The notes: generated from the letters alone by a model not told the origin. Shown: positions 1 to 11,389, counted from the stretch's first letter. The stretch is 64,000 nt of DNA from Aeromonas rivipollensis (GCF_010974825.1 NZ_JAAILA010000002.1:101114-165113); one strand, 5' to 3'. Made by a program: numbers and translations.

Positions 1-1776
1 AGGCTTTCCAAGTTTTCCTTCAGCCAGGAGGCAAACCCACTCGGCTTCGTGCATGTGGAGTACCTCAACAAGCTGAACGCCTATCTTGATGATCTCTCTG
101 CCCGAGAGGCGATGTTGGAAAGGGTCCCCCATGAGGTGCCCAGCGCCCTGATCTTCGGAGTGGGGCTGGGGTACCATCTCGGCTACCTCTATGAGCAATG
201 CAAGATTGGCACCCTGTTCCTGTTCGAGCCGGACCTGGATCTCTTCTATGCATCGCTGTTCTGCTTCGATTGGGCGCCATTGCTGACTTATCTGCATCAG
301 GAGAATCTGGGGTTGCACATCCTGTTGGGGCAGGATGAAGAAACCATCGTGAAGGATTTTGCATCTGCCATTCACAGTCGGGGCTCCTTCCTGATCGCCA
401 ACGCCTTCGTCATGTGGGGCTATCAGAGCGACAAGATAAAGAAATTGATGGAGAAAGTTCAGCAGGAATACTACTTATTAGTCATGGGGTGGGGGTTCTT
501 CGACGATAACCTAATCGCTCTTTCTCATACAGTGAGCAATATTGAACGTGGCGTACCATTCTTAAAAAATAATTGCAAAATAGTAAAAGAGAATCAGAGG
601 GTACCGGTTTTCATCATTGGTAACGGCCCCTCTCTAGATGAGTCGTTAGGTATCATCGAAAATAATAAAAATTGTGCGATATTAATAGCTTGTGGTAGTG
701 CCATCACGGCTTTACACAATGTAGGTATAAAGCCAGATATATATGTTGCAACTGAGCGAACTAAAAGTGTTTATGATTTCCTCGTTAGTATGGACGATCC
801 AGATTATTTAAATGATATCTTTTTCTTAAGCACTGATGTCATTCATCCGTACTGCTCAACATTGTTTAAACGTTCAGCTCTTTTATTTAAATGCTCTGAG
901 CCTGGAGTATTACTATGTCAAACATATTTTCCTGAGCTGAGATATTTTTCTGCTCTTGGGGGAGTTAATCCCATGGTTGGAAATATAGGTGTAAGTGCAC
1001 CGATTCAACTGGGTTTTAAAAACATATATTTGTTTGGTTTGGATAATGGTTATAAGGACAAAAGTCATCATCACTCTAAATTTAGTGCATATTATAATAA
1101 TGAAAAAAGTGCGAAAATTCTAACTGATATTGTGTGTGGTGATGGGCAGAAACAACGAGAGGGTAATTTCGGTGGATTTGTCATTAGTGATGCCATGTTT
1201 GATACATCACGCCGTGTGATTGAGCAAGTGTTAGCGGCGAATGAAGATGTCAGATGCTTTAATTGTAGTGATGGTGCTAAAATAGCGGGGGCCAAGCCTT
1301 TCCCTAGTCGTGAGATTGGATCACTTCACCCCATCAATAAATCAGCAGTTATTGATGATATTGTCGGCCGTCTTTGTGCTCAGGTATCTTTATCAAAGCA
1401 GGACTTCTATCCGTTACTGGATGTTGAGCTTTTCAATCATTTCATCGATAAAATGCTTGATGAGTGGCAGCAAGATTTTTCGTCTAGAAATGAGATTAAT
1501 CAGCTAATGCTACGACATTTTAACTATCTGGATCAGATCGCCAAGACAAAGCAAAGGCATATTACACAGTTCATGATTGGATCGATGAATTATGTATTTA
1601 CCCTGTTGAGCTCCATTCTTTATTCATTTGAGGGGGAAAGGGAAAGTATCTTATTAATGACGCCAGCTATAAATCTATGGCTGGAGTTTCTGCAAAAAGC
1701 CAAGAAAATGTACCCAATGGCGCTAGATAGTATTGATATGGTAGATAATGATGTAGTTGATCTTTTTAGAAAATAA
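1..1776 (+). CDS. maf: Motility accessory factor Maf, flagellin glycosyltransferase (5' end outside window)
   Basis: The frame is open from base 1 and the first visible residues already look like protein interior, so the start lies upstream; the GTG at 49 is just the first possible start codon in view. The protein carries the DUF115/MptE-like core with GNGPSLDE near window residue 210, followed by a long helical C-terminus. Maf proteins are known to transfer nonulosonic acids (pseudaminic or legionaminic) to Ser/Thr of flagellin in the cytoplasm before export, which fits the pse operon just downstream. Base composition is high-GC up to about 420 and drops sharply afterwards, so the gene looks mosaic. 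It is followed by a 207-base AT-rich gap. The family is secure; the exact sugar is inferred from the neighbours. Confidence 0.88.
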   Translation, partial: RLSKFSFSQEANPLGFVHVEYLNKLNAYLDDLSAREAMLERVPHEVPSALIFGVGLGYHLGYLYEQCKIGTLFLFEPDLDLFYASLFCFDWAPLLTYLHQENLGLHILLGQDEETIVKDFASAIHSRGSFLIANAFVMWGYQSDKIKKLMEKVQQEYYLLVMGWGFFDDNLIALSHTVSNIERGVPFLKNNCKIVKENQRVPVFIIGNGPSLDESLGIIENNKNCAILIACGSAITALHNVGIKPDIYVATERTKSVYDFLVSMDDPDYLNDIFFLSTDVIHPYCSTLFKRSALLFKCSEPGVLLCQTYFPELRYFSALGGVNPMVGNIGVSAPIQLGFKNIYLFGLDNGYKDKSHHHSKFSAYYNNEKSAKILTDIVCGDGQKQREGNFGGFVISDAMFDTSRRVIEQVLAANEDVRCFNCSDGAKIAGAKPFPSREIGSLHPINKSAVIDDIVGRLCAQVSLSKQDFYPLLDVELFNHFIDKMLDEWQQDFSSRNEINQLMLRHFNYLDQIAKTKQRHITQFMIGSMNYVFTLLSSILYSFEGERESILLMTPAINLWLEFLQKAKKMYPMALDSIDMVDNDVVDLFRK

Positions 1777-1983
1777 ATTTAAAGATTAGTATCTTTATAA
1801 ATAAATATTGGAATGTCAATTATGGTTTTACATAGATGGGTAATGAATGTTTGGATTCATAAGTTCAAATGATGTTGAATAATAAGATCTTTAGTAAAAA
1901 AGACGTGCCTTTGTAGATTCGATATTATTTTACTCGAGTCTGTATAAACATATCACTATCAATGATCTGCAAAAGGAGAAGGA

Positions 1984-2682
1984 ATGGCCAATTGTGAAAG
2001 TCGTATCGGCAACAGTTTTGACAAACTCTATTTGGAGCGAGGAATTGCTTCGCAGCGGCGATATCCGAACGAAAGCTTAATTAGTTTTATAGCTGCACAT
2101 TATTTCTCTCTTTCTCCGATTGAGCGGAGTGAGTGCCGTATTCTAGAGTTAGGGTGTGGCAGCGGGGCTAATATTTGGATGCTGGCAAGAGAAGGATTTG
2201 ATACCTGGGGCTTGGATTTATCACCAGTTGGTATTGATCTTTGTAAACAGGTCATTGCATCCTGGGGGACGCAAGCTCACCTCGATGTAGGTGATATGAC
2301 TAAGCTTCCATACCCAAACTGCTATTTCGATGTTATTGTGGATGTAGTGTCAATGCAGCATTTGACTCTTTCTCAGCACCATGCTGCTATCGCTGAAATT
2401 CATCGTTGCCTAAAGCCTAGTGGAAGGTTTTTCTCCTATCACCTTGGCACAGGTTCTTCAGTTTGTCAGAGCTGCGATATTGAATGGTATGACAGCATAT
2501 CCATTAACAATATTCCTGAGGGTTATCCCTTGGCTGGCAATGGGGTGACATCATTTCTTGATGTTCCTACAACAAATGTTTTATATAAAAACTTTAAAAC
2601 TCTGGAAATTGAAAAAGTTCATCGAACTTATGCAATAAGTAACAATGATGTCGAATATTTAGCAATTAGTGTTCAAAAATGA
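1984..2682 (+). CDS. Class I SAM-dependent methyltransferase
   Basis: This 232-residue protein has the SAM-binding motif I LELGCGSGAN at about residues 56-65, a following acidic strand (WGLDLSP) and a motif with DVVSMQHL, the usual layout of a Methyltransf_11/25 fold. A good ribosome binding site (AAGGAGAAGGA) precedes the ATG. The stop overlaps the next gene as ATGA, so the two are translationally coupled. It lies between maf and the pseudaminic acid operon in an AT-rich stretch. The likely job is O- or N-methylation of the flagellin glycan, but this is inferred from position alone. No signal peptide or membrane segment is seen. It could equally methylate another sugar precursor or a protein. 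Confidence 0.8.
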   Translation: MANCESRIGNSFDKLYLERGIASQRRYPNESLISFIAAHYFSLSPIERSECRILELGCGSGANIWMLAREGFDTWGLDLSPVGIDLCKQVIASWGTQAHLDVGDMTKLPYPNCYFDVIVDVVSMQHLTLSQHHAAIAEIHRCLKPSGRFFSYHLGTGSSVCQSCDIEWYDSISINNIPEGYPLAGNGVTSFLDVPTTNVLYKNFKTLEIEKVHRTYAISNNDVEYLAISVQK

Positions 2683-3653
2683 AAATAGTAACGATGTATG
2701 ATCAGGATTTTAAAAATCTAGTACGAGCAAGATTGTTTTCTCTTGGAGGTTTATCAACCCCAGGTCATATAGAATACTTCAAAAATTATTATGGATTTAA
2801 TTTTACTGATCTATCTTTTGGAGTAATACATCCAAATGGGGAAGTCATTTGTTTGCTTACTCGCCATGTTGTCGATGGTTTGACTCATTTTGGGTGGTAT
2901 GGTCAACCAGCCAAGATTATTTGCCGAGGTACAGGAGAAAAACAATCACAAGCTGAGCAAGCGGCTCAAACCTATCTAAGTTCGTTGCTGCAAGATGGTG
3001 TTTTTATTGATTTCCAAGAGCCTGCTGGTGAAATGAGCTTTTTCTCAAAGACTTTGTTACAAATGGGAATAAATCCACGTATATGCCCTGAACAAATATT
3101 AAGGATAGTAGATGATGAGTTAATGCTACGTGACATGAGAAAAGTATTTCGTCAGAATATAAATTGGGGGATACGTAATCTATCATGTGTTGTTTTGGAT
3201 GCAGAGAGCATTACAGAAGATGATTTTCTCCGGTTCGAAGCATTTCATATTGCTGTTGCTGGTCGTCGCACTCGAAGTCATTCATCTTGGTTGACCCAGC
3301 TGAAGCTTGTCTTGGATGGAGAGAGCTATCTTGTCACCAGTAGTCTAAATGATAACCTGGTTGGTATGTCATTTTTTGCTGCATCGGGTGAACGAGCCTA
3401 TTACTCTGTCGGGGTCTATGAACGGGGCTTATTTCATCATCCCCTCTCTCACTATCCTATATGGTGCGGTATTCGGTATGCCAGAGATATAGGCTGTCGA
3501 GAGTTAAGTATGGGTGAAAGCTTCTACCCAGGAGTGGTTGACTCCAGTGGTCGAATTCCCTCTGAGAAAGAATGCAACATAAGTCATTTTAAACGAGGGT
3601 TTGGCGGAGGGATTCATACATCTGTTCGTTTTTTAGGCTGCATATCAGTGTAA
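2679..3653 (+). CDS. FemAB/GNAT-like acyltransferase, probably glycan-modifying
   Basis: This 324-residue soluble protein starts inside the methyltransferase stop codon (ATGA). Its second half has the look of a FemAB-like GNAT acyltransferase: a basic helix with RQNINWGIRN, an FxAFHIAVAGRRTRSH segment, then strands such as GMSFFAASGERAYYSVGVY and a terminal FKRGFGG. Such proteins often transfer an acyl or aminoacyl group to sugars or peptides. I do not recognise a precise family member. Codon use is AT-rich like the gene before it and unlike the high-GC neighbours further out. Together with the methyltransferase it looks like a strain-variable glycan decoration module. Function is inferred only. 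Confidence 0.6.
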   Translation: MKIVTMYDQDFKNLVRARLFSLGGLSTPGHIEYFKNYYGFNFTDLSFGVIHPNGEVICLLTRHVVDGLTHFGWYGQPAKIICRGTGEKQSQAEQAAQTYLSSLLQDGVFIDFQEPAGEMSFFSKTLLQMGINPRICPEQILRIVDDELMLRDMRKVFRQNINWGIRNLSCVVLDAESITEDDFLRFEAFHIAVAGRRTRSHSSWLTQLKLVLDGESYLVTSSLNDNLVGMSFFAASGERAYYSVGVYERGLFHHPLSHYPIWCGIRYARDIGCRELSMGESFYPGVVDSSGRIPSEKECNISHFKRGFGGGIHTSVRFLGCISV

Positions 3654-3654
3654 A

Positions 3655-3690
3655 GAAAACCGTTCATTTCATACGGATGAACGGTATTTA
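3655..3690. terminator. Hairpin between convergent genes
   Basis: A 9-bp perfect inverted repeat (ACCGTTCAT at 3659-3667, ATGAACGGT at 3677-3685) lies just after the acyltransferase stop, flanked by A-rich and moderately T-rich sequence. It sits between two convergent genes and may terminate both. The T-run is weak. Confidence 0.45.
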
Positions 3691-3779
3691 TCGATTGAAA
3701 CTATGGAATTTATTAATTTATCCAAGTGCGTTGCTTTACTACGTAATGCACATCATATTTGATGAGATTGATAAGTATT

Positions 3780-4820
3780 TCACTCTAATAGATCCCAAGC
3801 CAACGGGGTGCCAGCAGATATTGGTTTGCTGGCCCTGCGACCTAATATATTAGGCAGTTCAACAGGGGGAAGACCATCACTAGGTCGTATAGAGCGAACA
3901 TTTACCATCGTCAAAGCTTCACCAGCCTTAATATCTCTACAGGCAAATAGAGAACGCGCGAATTTTCTATTTGCGATGGTTTTCTCTGTCAAGGTGTATC
4001 TCACTGAACCCAGCGCCGCCTCGACTTGCCGTATTCCTCCAACCATTGAGCCGAATTCACTAGGTATCATCGAAAAAGAAGCATCAGGCCCGCCGATGGC
4101 CCGATCTAAAATAAAGTGCTTCTCGAGCATTTTGGCACCAAGAGCCACGGCGGCGATGGCGATGGCATTGCCGAGGGTGTGATCCGACAGACCGGCCTTG
4201 ACCCCGAAGGTTTGGGCTAGGTTGGGAATGGTGAGCAGGTTGGCCTCCTCCACCGGGGCGGGGTAGGAAGAGGTGCACTTGAGCAATGTGATGTCATGAT
4301 TGCCCATGCGGCGGCAGGCCTGCACGGCGGCATCGATGTCGGCCAGGGTCGCGATGCCGGTCGAGATGATCATCGGTTTTCCCTTGCTGGCCGCGTATTC
4401 GATCAGGGGAATGTCGGTGATTTCGAACGATGCGATCTTGTAGAGGGGGACATCGAGGTCTTCCAGAAAATCGACCGCTGTGACATCAAAGGGGGTGGAG
4501 AAGAAGACCAGCCCCTCTTTCTGCGCCTCGGCCTGGATGGCGGCATGCCACTCCCAGGGGGTATAGGCCTCTTGATAGAGCTTGTAGAGCGTGGTGCCAT
4601 CCCAGATGGTGCCCTGATTGATCTGGAAATATTCATTGTCGCAATCCAGGGTGATGGTGTCGGCCGTGTAGGTCTGGATCTTGATGGCATCGGCACCACT
4701 TGCTTTGGCCGCGCGTACCGTCGCCAGCGCCGTCTCCAGGGAGTGGCCATGGTTGGCAGACAGTTCGGCGATGATGAAGCAGCGATCCGGATTGATGGCG
4801 CTCGCCATGGTTTGGGTCAT
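3780..4820 (-). CDS. pseI: Pseudaminic acid synthase PseI (NeuB family)
   Basis: The enzyme condenses the 2,4-diacetamido-trideoxy-altrose with phosphoenolpyruvate to make pseudaminic acid in the cytoplasm. Visible are the NeuB TIM-barrel (IAELSANHGHSLE near the start, KIQTYTADT, KCTSSYPAP, LSDHTLG) and a C-terminal SAF domain (FACRDIKAGE ... DGLPP ... GRRASKPISAGTP). The start chosen is the ATG overlapping the pseH stop (ATGA at 4820-4817), giving 346 residues, the usual family length; a further ATG lies four codons upstream. It is the last gene of the eight-gene operon. The part encoding the SAF domain (3780 to about 4120) is AT-rich while the rest is high-GC, so the gene appears chimeric. 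Confidence 0.93.
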   Translation of the reverse strand: MTQTMASAINPDRCFIIAELSANHGHSLETALATVRAAKASGADAIKIQTYTADTITLDCDNEYFQINQGTIWDGTTLYKLYQEAYTPWEWHAAIQAEAQKEGLVFFSTPFDVTAVDFLEDLDVPLYKIASFEITDIPLIEYAASKGKPMIISTGIATLADIDAAVQACRRMGNHDITLLKCTSSYPAPVEEANLLTIPNLAQTFGVKAGLSDHTLGNAIAIAAVALGAKMLEKHFILDRAIGGPDASFSMIPSEFGSMVGGIRQVEAALGSVRYTLTEKTIANRKFARSLFACRDIKAGEALTMVNVRSIRPSDGLPPVELPNILGRRASKPISAGTPLAWDLLE

Positions 4821-5380
4821 GAATGTGTCCACTCCTGTTCGGTGATCCCCATCAGCACGAGATCGACATGGTTTGTTGTTTGGGGGCGATAGACCGCCTC
4901 CCGCCAGGCGCCTTCATGGCGAAAGCCTGCACTCAGATAGGCTTGAATGGCTCTTTCATTGTCCGCCGCGACCTCCAGCTTGAGGGTGTGCAGATGGGCG
5001 ACGTCGAAGGCGAGCCGGTTGACGGCGGTCAGCAGGCGCGCGCCAAGCCGTTTCTCGCTGCGCCAGGGATTGCGATAGATCCCGAGCCAGGCCAGGCGAT
5101 TGTACCAGTCCAGCCGGTGCAGGGAGAGTACCCCCAGGATCCCTTGAGGGTCCTGGCAGAGGTAGTTCAGGTTGCGGGTCTCCTGGTGTTGACGTGCCAT
5201 GAAGGCGCGATGCGCCTCCAGGCTGATGTCACCCCCTGTGTTCATCCAGCGTGCAATATCCGGATGGTTGCGCATCTGCCAGACCGCCACTATCTGCTGC
5301 TCGTCCAGCATGGAAAAAGGGATGAGGGTGACATCGAGCAGCTCGAAGCGGCGCTGCAGATCTATCTCTGGTTGAGCCAT
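4817..5380 (-). CDS. pseH: PseH, GNAT acetyltransferase of the pseudaminic acid pathway
   Basis: This 187-residue GNAT protein has the acetyl-CoA region RSEKRLGARLLTAVNRLAF and the C-terminal NERAIQAYLSAGF motif typical of RimJ/RimL-like and PseH enzymes. PseH transfers the 4-N-acetyl group from acetyl-CoA to UDP-4-amino-4,6-dideoxy-AltNAc, the step between PseC and PseG. It overlaps pseG by 19 bases upstream and pseI by 4 bases downstream, so it is translated as part of the operon. Assignment rests on family resemblance plus its exact position between pseG and pseI. Confidence 0.87.
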   Translation of the reverse strand: MAQPEIDLQRRFELLDVTLIPFSMLDEQQIVAVWQMRNHPDIARWMNTGGDISLEAHRAFMARQHQETRNLNYLCQDPQGILGVLSLHRLDWYNRLAWLGIYRNPWRSEKRLGARLLTAVNRLAFDVAHLHTLKLEVAADNERAIQAYLSAGFRHEGAWREAVYRPQTTNHVDLVLMGITEQEWTHS

Positions 5381-6306
5381 GAGAGGGCCTCCAGGGTGCC
5401 GTTTCCTGCCATCAGCGCTTGCAGCTTGCGTGCTCGTCTGGAGCGTTCGTCCGGTGCTGCCAGTCTTGCCAGACCTTGTTCCAGCCGGGAGAGCAAGCCG
5501 GCATCATGCCACCAGCCGCCCGGGAGGAAGGCGTCCGGACCGCACCAGCCAGCCAGCTGGCTGGCCTGGTTGTCGGCAACGCCGATGAGCAGGCCCGGCA
5601 GACCGCAGCGCGCCAGCTCATAGGTCACCTGTCCGGCACTGCTGATGGCCAGATCGCTGCGACACATGAGAGCGGCCATCTGGCTGGCATCGAGGCGGTG
5701 ATGTTGCCTGCATCCCGACAGTCGCGGATCGTGCTCTCGGATGACGACGTCCAGCTCTTCCTCCGGACAGTGCTGGCGTAGCCAGGTGACCAACCCGGGA
5801 GTCAGGTCGCGCACGTCGGTTCCCCCCATGATGATCAGGATGCGCTCGATGCGCTCGGGAACCCGGGTTCGGGCGGGAACGGACCAGAACGGAGGGCGCA
5901 GGGGTTGCCAACCCGGTCCCCACTGCCAGAGGGCGGCACCGCACTTGTTGCCTGGGGTACCGGGGCTGGCATGGATCACCATCCCCTCTGGATAGTCCAG
6001 TCGCTCGGTGTCATCGAGGTAAATCACCCGCACAAACCCCGCCGCTATGCTCTGCAGTGTCATCAGACTCGCCGAATAAGAGTCGACAATGGCGACTGCC
6101 TGCTGCGGGGAGATGGGCTCTTGCTGCCAGTTGCCCCAGCGAACGGACTCCTCCTTGAGCATGGCGCTGGCCAGCTCATCGCCCTCGACCACCCAGTGGA
6201 CAGTGCCGCCCTGTTGCCGCCAGGCGGCGGCATAGGCGCTGCAGCGACCGAGGTGACCCAGACCCCGACCCTTGTCCCCTTCGCTGAAAATCCACAGGGG
6301 CAGCAC
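5362..6306 (-). CDS. pseG: PseG, UDP-2,4-diacetamido-trideoxy-altrose hydrolase
   Basis: This 314-residue GT-B-like hydrolase removes UDP from the activated sugar before PseI acts. The N-terminal GLGHLGRC segment, with His18, corresponds to the catalytic histidine loop of PseG/SpsG proteins; further signs are YLDDTERL, IMGGTD and the C-terminal SSAGQVTYELARCGLP donor-site segment. The start is GTG, directly abutting the stop of the preceding aminotransferase gene (TGAGTG). It overlaps pseH by 19 bases. Confidence 0.9.
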   Translation of the reverse strand: MLPLWIFSEGDKGRGLGHLGRCSAYAAAWRQQGGTVHWVVEGDELASAMLKEESVRWGNWQQEPISPQQAVAIVDSYSASLMTLQSIAAGFVRVIYLDDTERLDYPEGMVIHASPGTPGNKCGAALWQWGPGWQPLRPPFWSVPARTRVPERIERILIIMGGTDVRDLTPGLVTWLRQHCPEEELDVVIREHDPRLSGCRQHHRLDASQMAALMCRSDLAISSAGQVTYELARCGLPGLLIGVADNQASQLAGWCGPDAFLPGGWWHDAGLLSRLEQGLARLAAPDERSRRARKLQALMAGNGTLEALSWLNQR

Positions 6307-7596
6307 TCAGCGCACCTTGAACACCGGCTGGATCGGCTCGCCATCCAGAGATTGATGAATGGCCTTGTCGGCATCCAGACGGATAAGCTTTGGCAGTACC
6401 TCGGCATAGACGCTCAGCAGGGTGTGAACGTCCTGCTCGCTGTGGGCGAGGTTGAGGTTGTGGCTGCCGAGGCTGAGAATGCCACGCTTGCACAACTCCT
6501 GGATGAAGTAGCTTTTCAGCAGCCAGCTGGAGTGGTTGGCCGAATCGCCGATCAGCAGGAAGCTCCAGCTCGGGTGACCGGCGCTTTGCAGCCAGCTCGG
6601 GGCGTTTATTTGTTGCAGCAATGCGTTGAGCCCATCGAGCAGTTGCTGGCCCCGCTCGGCCAGTCGTGCTGGCACGTCGAGCCGGCGCATCTTCTTGATG
6701 ACGGCGTTGGCCGCCGCCAGGGCGATGGCATCGCCGCCAAAGGTGCCGGAGAAGAAGATATCCTCCATGCGGCCCATGTACTGGCGGCGGCCTACCACGG
6801 CGGAGATGGGGAAACCGTTGGCCATGCCCTTGCCAAAGGCGGCCAGATCCGGCGTGACGCCGAACAGGGTCTGGGCACCGCCGAGGTGGAAGCGAAAGCC
6901 GGTGATGGTCTCATCGAAGATGAGCAGGGCGCCGTGCTCGTCGCAGAGCTGGCGTAACCCGGGCAGGAACTCGGGAGTGGGCCAGGCGACGTTCATGGGC
7001 TCCAGGATCACGGCGGCAAACTCGCCGGGATGGGCCTCCAGCTGGGCCTTGAGGGAGCCCAGATCGTTGTAGTCGAAGCGATGGGTCAGTTCGCGTACGC
7101 ACTCGGGCACCCCCAGGTGGCGAGTGGTGGAGCCGATGTACCAGTCCTGCCAGCCGTGGTAGCCGCAGACGGCGACCCGCTCCCGACCGGTGACGGCGCG
7201 GGAGAGGCGAATGCAGGCGGAGGTGGCATCGGTGCCGTTCTTGCCAAAGCGGACCATCTCGGCGCAGGGAATCAGCTCGATCAGCTGTTCGGCAACCTCG
7301 GTTTCCAGCCGATGGGGAAGTGAGAAGATGGAACCCAGATTGAGTTGCTCTAGCACGGCCTGGTTCACATCCGGGTCGCAATAACCCAGGCTGATGGCCA
7401 GCAGACCGCTGGCAAAGTCCAGGTACTCGTTGCCATCCACGTCCCACACCCTGGCGCCCTGGCCGCGCTCGATAAAGAGCGGGGCGGCGCCATGGGGGAA
7501 GCAGAGGCGGCTCTTGGAGAAGGTCTGGGAGCCCAGAGGAATACTCTGCTCGGCACGGGCAGAGAGCGCCAGTGAATGCTGATAACGTGAGGTCAT
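6307..7596 (-). CDS. Class III PLP aminotransferase (glutamate-1-semialdehyde aminomutase-like) in the pse operon
   Basis: The 429-residue protein has the class III fold: FGKNGTDATSACIRLSRA for phosphate binding, IFDETITGFR with Asp228, and the PLP lysine in AAFGKGMANGFP (Lys256). It resembles HemL, but its place inside the pseudaminic acid operon argues for a sugar substrate, or amino-transfer to an aldehyde group needed for the final sugar. It starts in the stop of the cytidylyltransferase gene (ATGA at 7596-7593). It is not one of the six classical Pse enzymes; what it does in this pathway is not clear from sequence. It is unlikely to be the housekeeping hemL, given this context. Confidence 0.82.
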   Translation of the reverse strand: MTSRYQHSLALSARAEQSIPLGSQTFSKSRLCFPHGAAPLFIERGQGARVWDVDGNEYLDFASGLLAISLGYCDPDVNQAVLEQLNLGSIFSLPHRLETEVAEQLIELIPCAEMVRFGKNGTDATSACIRLSRAVTGRERVAVCGYHGWQDWYIGSTTRHLGVPECVRELTHRFDYNDLGSLKAQLEAHPGEFAAVILEPMNVAWPTPEFLPGLRQLCDEHGALLIFDETITGFRFHLGGAQTLFGVTPDLAAFGKGMANGFPISAVVGRRQYMGRMEDIFFSGTFGGDAIALAAANAVIKKMRRLDVPARLAERGQQLLDGLNALLQQINAPSWLQSAGHPSWSFLLIGDSANHSSWLLKSYFIQELCKRGILSLGSHNLNLAHSEQDVHTLLSVYAEVLPKLIRLDADKAIHQSLDGEPIQPVFKVR

Positions 7597-8348
7597 GAAT
7601 GCTTCTCCTTGGCCAGTGAGGTTGCCAGCCCTTCATTGCGCTGGTGCTGGGTGTTCAGGGTCGCAAGCGCCGGCTCCCGCGCCAGCAGGGCGAGGATGTC
7701 TTCTGTGGTGAAGGCGGGCTTGACCGGATAGAGCTGGCGGTAGATTTGCTCGACCAGCTCGAAGTCGGCGGGCTCGTCCACTGTCCAGCGCAGGTGGGCC
7801 AGGCTGGGGGTGCGGCTCATCGTCCCTATCTTGAACCGATCCGCATGCTGGCGGATGTAGTAGGTCACATGCTCGCGCTCGGCCGGGGTGTGCGCGCGTT
7901 CGGCCAGCAGGTCGAGGGTGGCGGCGCTCAGGATCTCCGCATCCAGTCCGTCCGGGTAGCTGGGATCCCAGCAGTTGCTGCTGTAGTCGTAGCCGCCGGT
8001 CAGATGAAGCTCGATGAGCTCGTCGATGAGGACGGGATCCGCGAGGGGGCAGTCGCCGGTGAGCCTGACAATCTGGCTGGGGCCAAAGGGTTGCGCCGCA
8101 AGATGAAAGCGTTGTAGCACGTCGTCCAGGGGGCCGCGAAAACAGGGAACATCCAGCTCTGCGCAGAGCGCCGCTATGGTGAGATCGTCGGCCTGGTCAC
8201 TGGTGGCGACCACCAGCTGATCCAGTCTTGCCGAGCGCTTGAGCCGTTCAATCTGGCGGGCGAGCATGGGGGCGCCTAGCAGGGGCTTGAGCACCTTGCC
8301 CGGCAGCCGGCTGGAACCGGCTCTGGCCTGCAGGATACCGAGGATCAT
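7593..8348 (-). CDS. pseF: SpsF-like cytidylyltransferase, probable CMP-pseudaminic acid synthetase (PseF role)
   Basis: The N-terminal GILQARAGSSRLPGKVL is the nucleotide-binding signature of SpsF/CMP-Kdo-synthetase-like cytidylyltransferases; RLTGDCPLADP and the later RWTVDEPADFELV support this. In the pathway it should activate the finished nonulosonic acid with CTP, the form used by Maf. It is the SpsF type, not the canonical NeuA/PseF type, so the gene symbol is by role. The ATG at 8348 overlaps the aldo/keto reductase stop (ATGA), giving 251 residues; an in-frame GTG four codons upstream has no advantage. Confidence 0.82.
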   Translation of the reverse strand: MILGILQARAGSSRLPGKVLKPLLGAPMLARQIERLKRSARLDQLVVATSDQADDLTIAALCAELDVPCFRGPLDDVLQRFHLAAQPFGPSQIVRLTGDCPLADPVLIDELIELHLTGGYDYSSNCWDPSYPDGLDAEILSAATLDLLAERAHTPAEREHVTYYIRQHADRFKIGTMSRTPSLAHLRWTVDEPADFELVEQIYRQLYPVKPAFTTEDILALLAREPALATLNTQHQRNEGLATSLAKEKHS

Positions 8349-9180
8349 GATGTTTTCCACAAGGCTGGATTGATGAGGGCCGGCTCGTCACAGGCGAGGG
8401 CAGCCAGCTCGTTGTCATGGCACGGATGCAGATGGGCATAGGCCGATGCGATCGCCGCCAGCTCATGGGCATGACAGACCCCTACCACGAAGCGGCTCAC
8501 CTGGGGCAGGGCCGGGATCAGGGAGAGCGCCTTGTGGAGGGGGGAGCTGTGGGGCTGCCACCCATCCAGCCGCGCCAACTGTTCGCTGAAGGGGTGAAAA
8601 TGGTCGGGACGCAGGTCCGACTGCATCAACAAGAGGCCTTGCAGGAAGAGGGAGCGAACATGGATTTCACACCCCAAGTCCTGCAATCGGTCGAGCCAGC
8701 CCGAGCGTAAAAAACGCTGATCGAGCAGGTTGGCAGGCAATTGCACCAGCTCCAGGGGGTAACCCTGCTCCAGCCACAGTGCCAGCTCCTCGGGGGAGTA
8801 GACGGAGACCCCTGTCTTGCCCACCTTGCCCTCTTGCTGCAGTGTCGCCAACGCTTCGAACAGGGCAGGGCTGGCATCCTGGCTGCGATGCAGCAGCAAG
8901 CCATCCAGCCTGGTGCGCCCCAATCGTTGCAGGCTGCTCTGTACGCAGGCGTTGACCTCGGGGGGCCGGATGCCGGGGGCCAGCTTGTTTACCAGGCGAA
9001 AGTCGGCGGTCGGCCTGCTGCCAAGCCGTGATTCGGCATTGCCATAGGCCTGAGCCGTGTCCAGGGTATCCACGCCCAGCTGGCGTGCCAGGGCCAGTAT
9101 GGTGTCGAGTTCGTCATCTGGCACCTCGCCCGCGCTATTGCTGATGCCATAGGCGAGCCCGAACTGCACAGTCCCCAAGG

Positions 9181-9190
<10 letters not shown>
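8345..9190 (-). CDS. Aldo/keto reductase in the pse operon
   Basis: This 281-residue protein begins LALGTVQFGLAYG and shows the AKR catalytic tetrad: Asp44 and Tyr49 in DTLDTAQAYG, Lys69 in VNKLAP, and His101 in LLLHRSQD. It is a soluble NAD(P)H-dependent oxidoreductase. It overlaps pseC by 10 bases and the SpsF-like gene by 4, so it is an integral operon member. Its substrate is unknown; with the class III aminotransferase it might form a reduction/amination pair that alters the side chain of the nonulosonic acid or supplies a substituent. Confidence 0.85.
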
Positions 9191-11336
<2,146 letters not shown>

Positions 11337-11389
11337 TTATGGAGTGAGTATCTGTTAGGATAGAAAGCATATTTTATGCCATATCTTGT

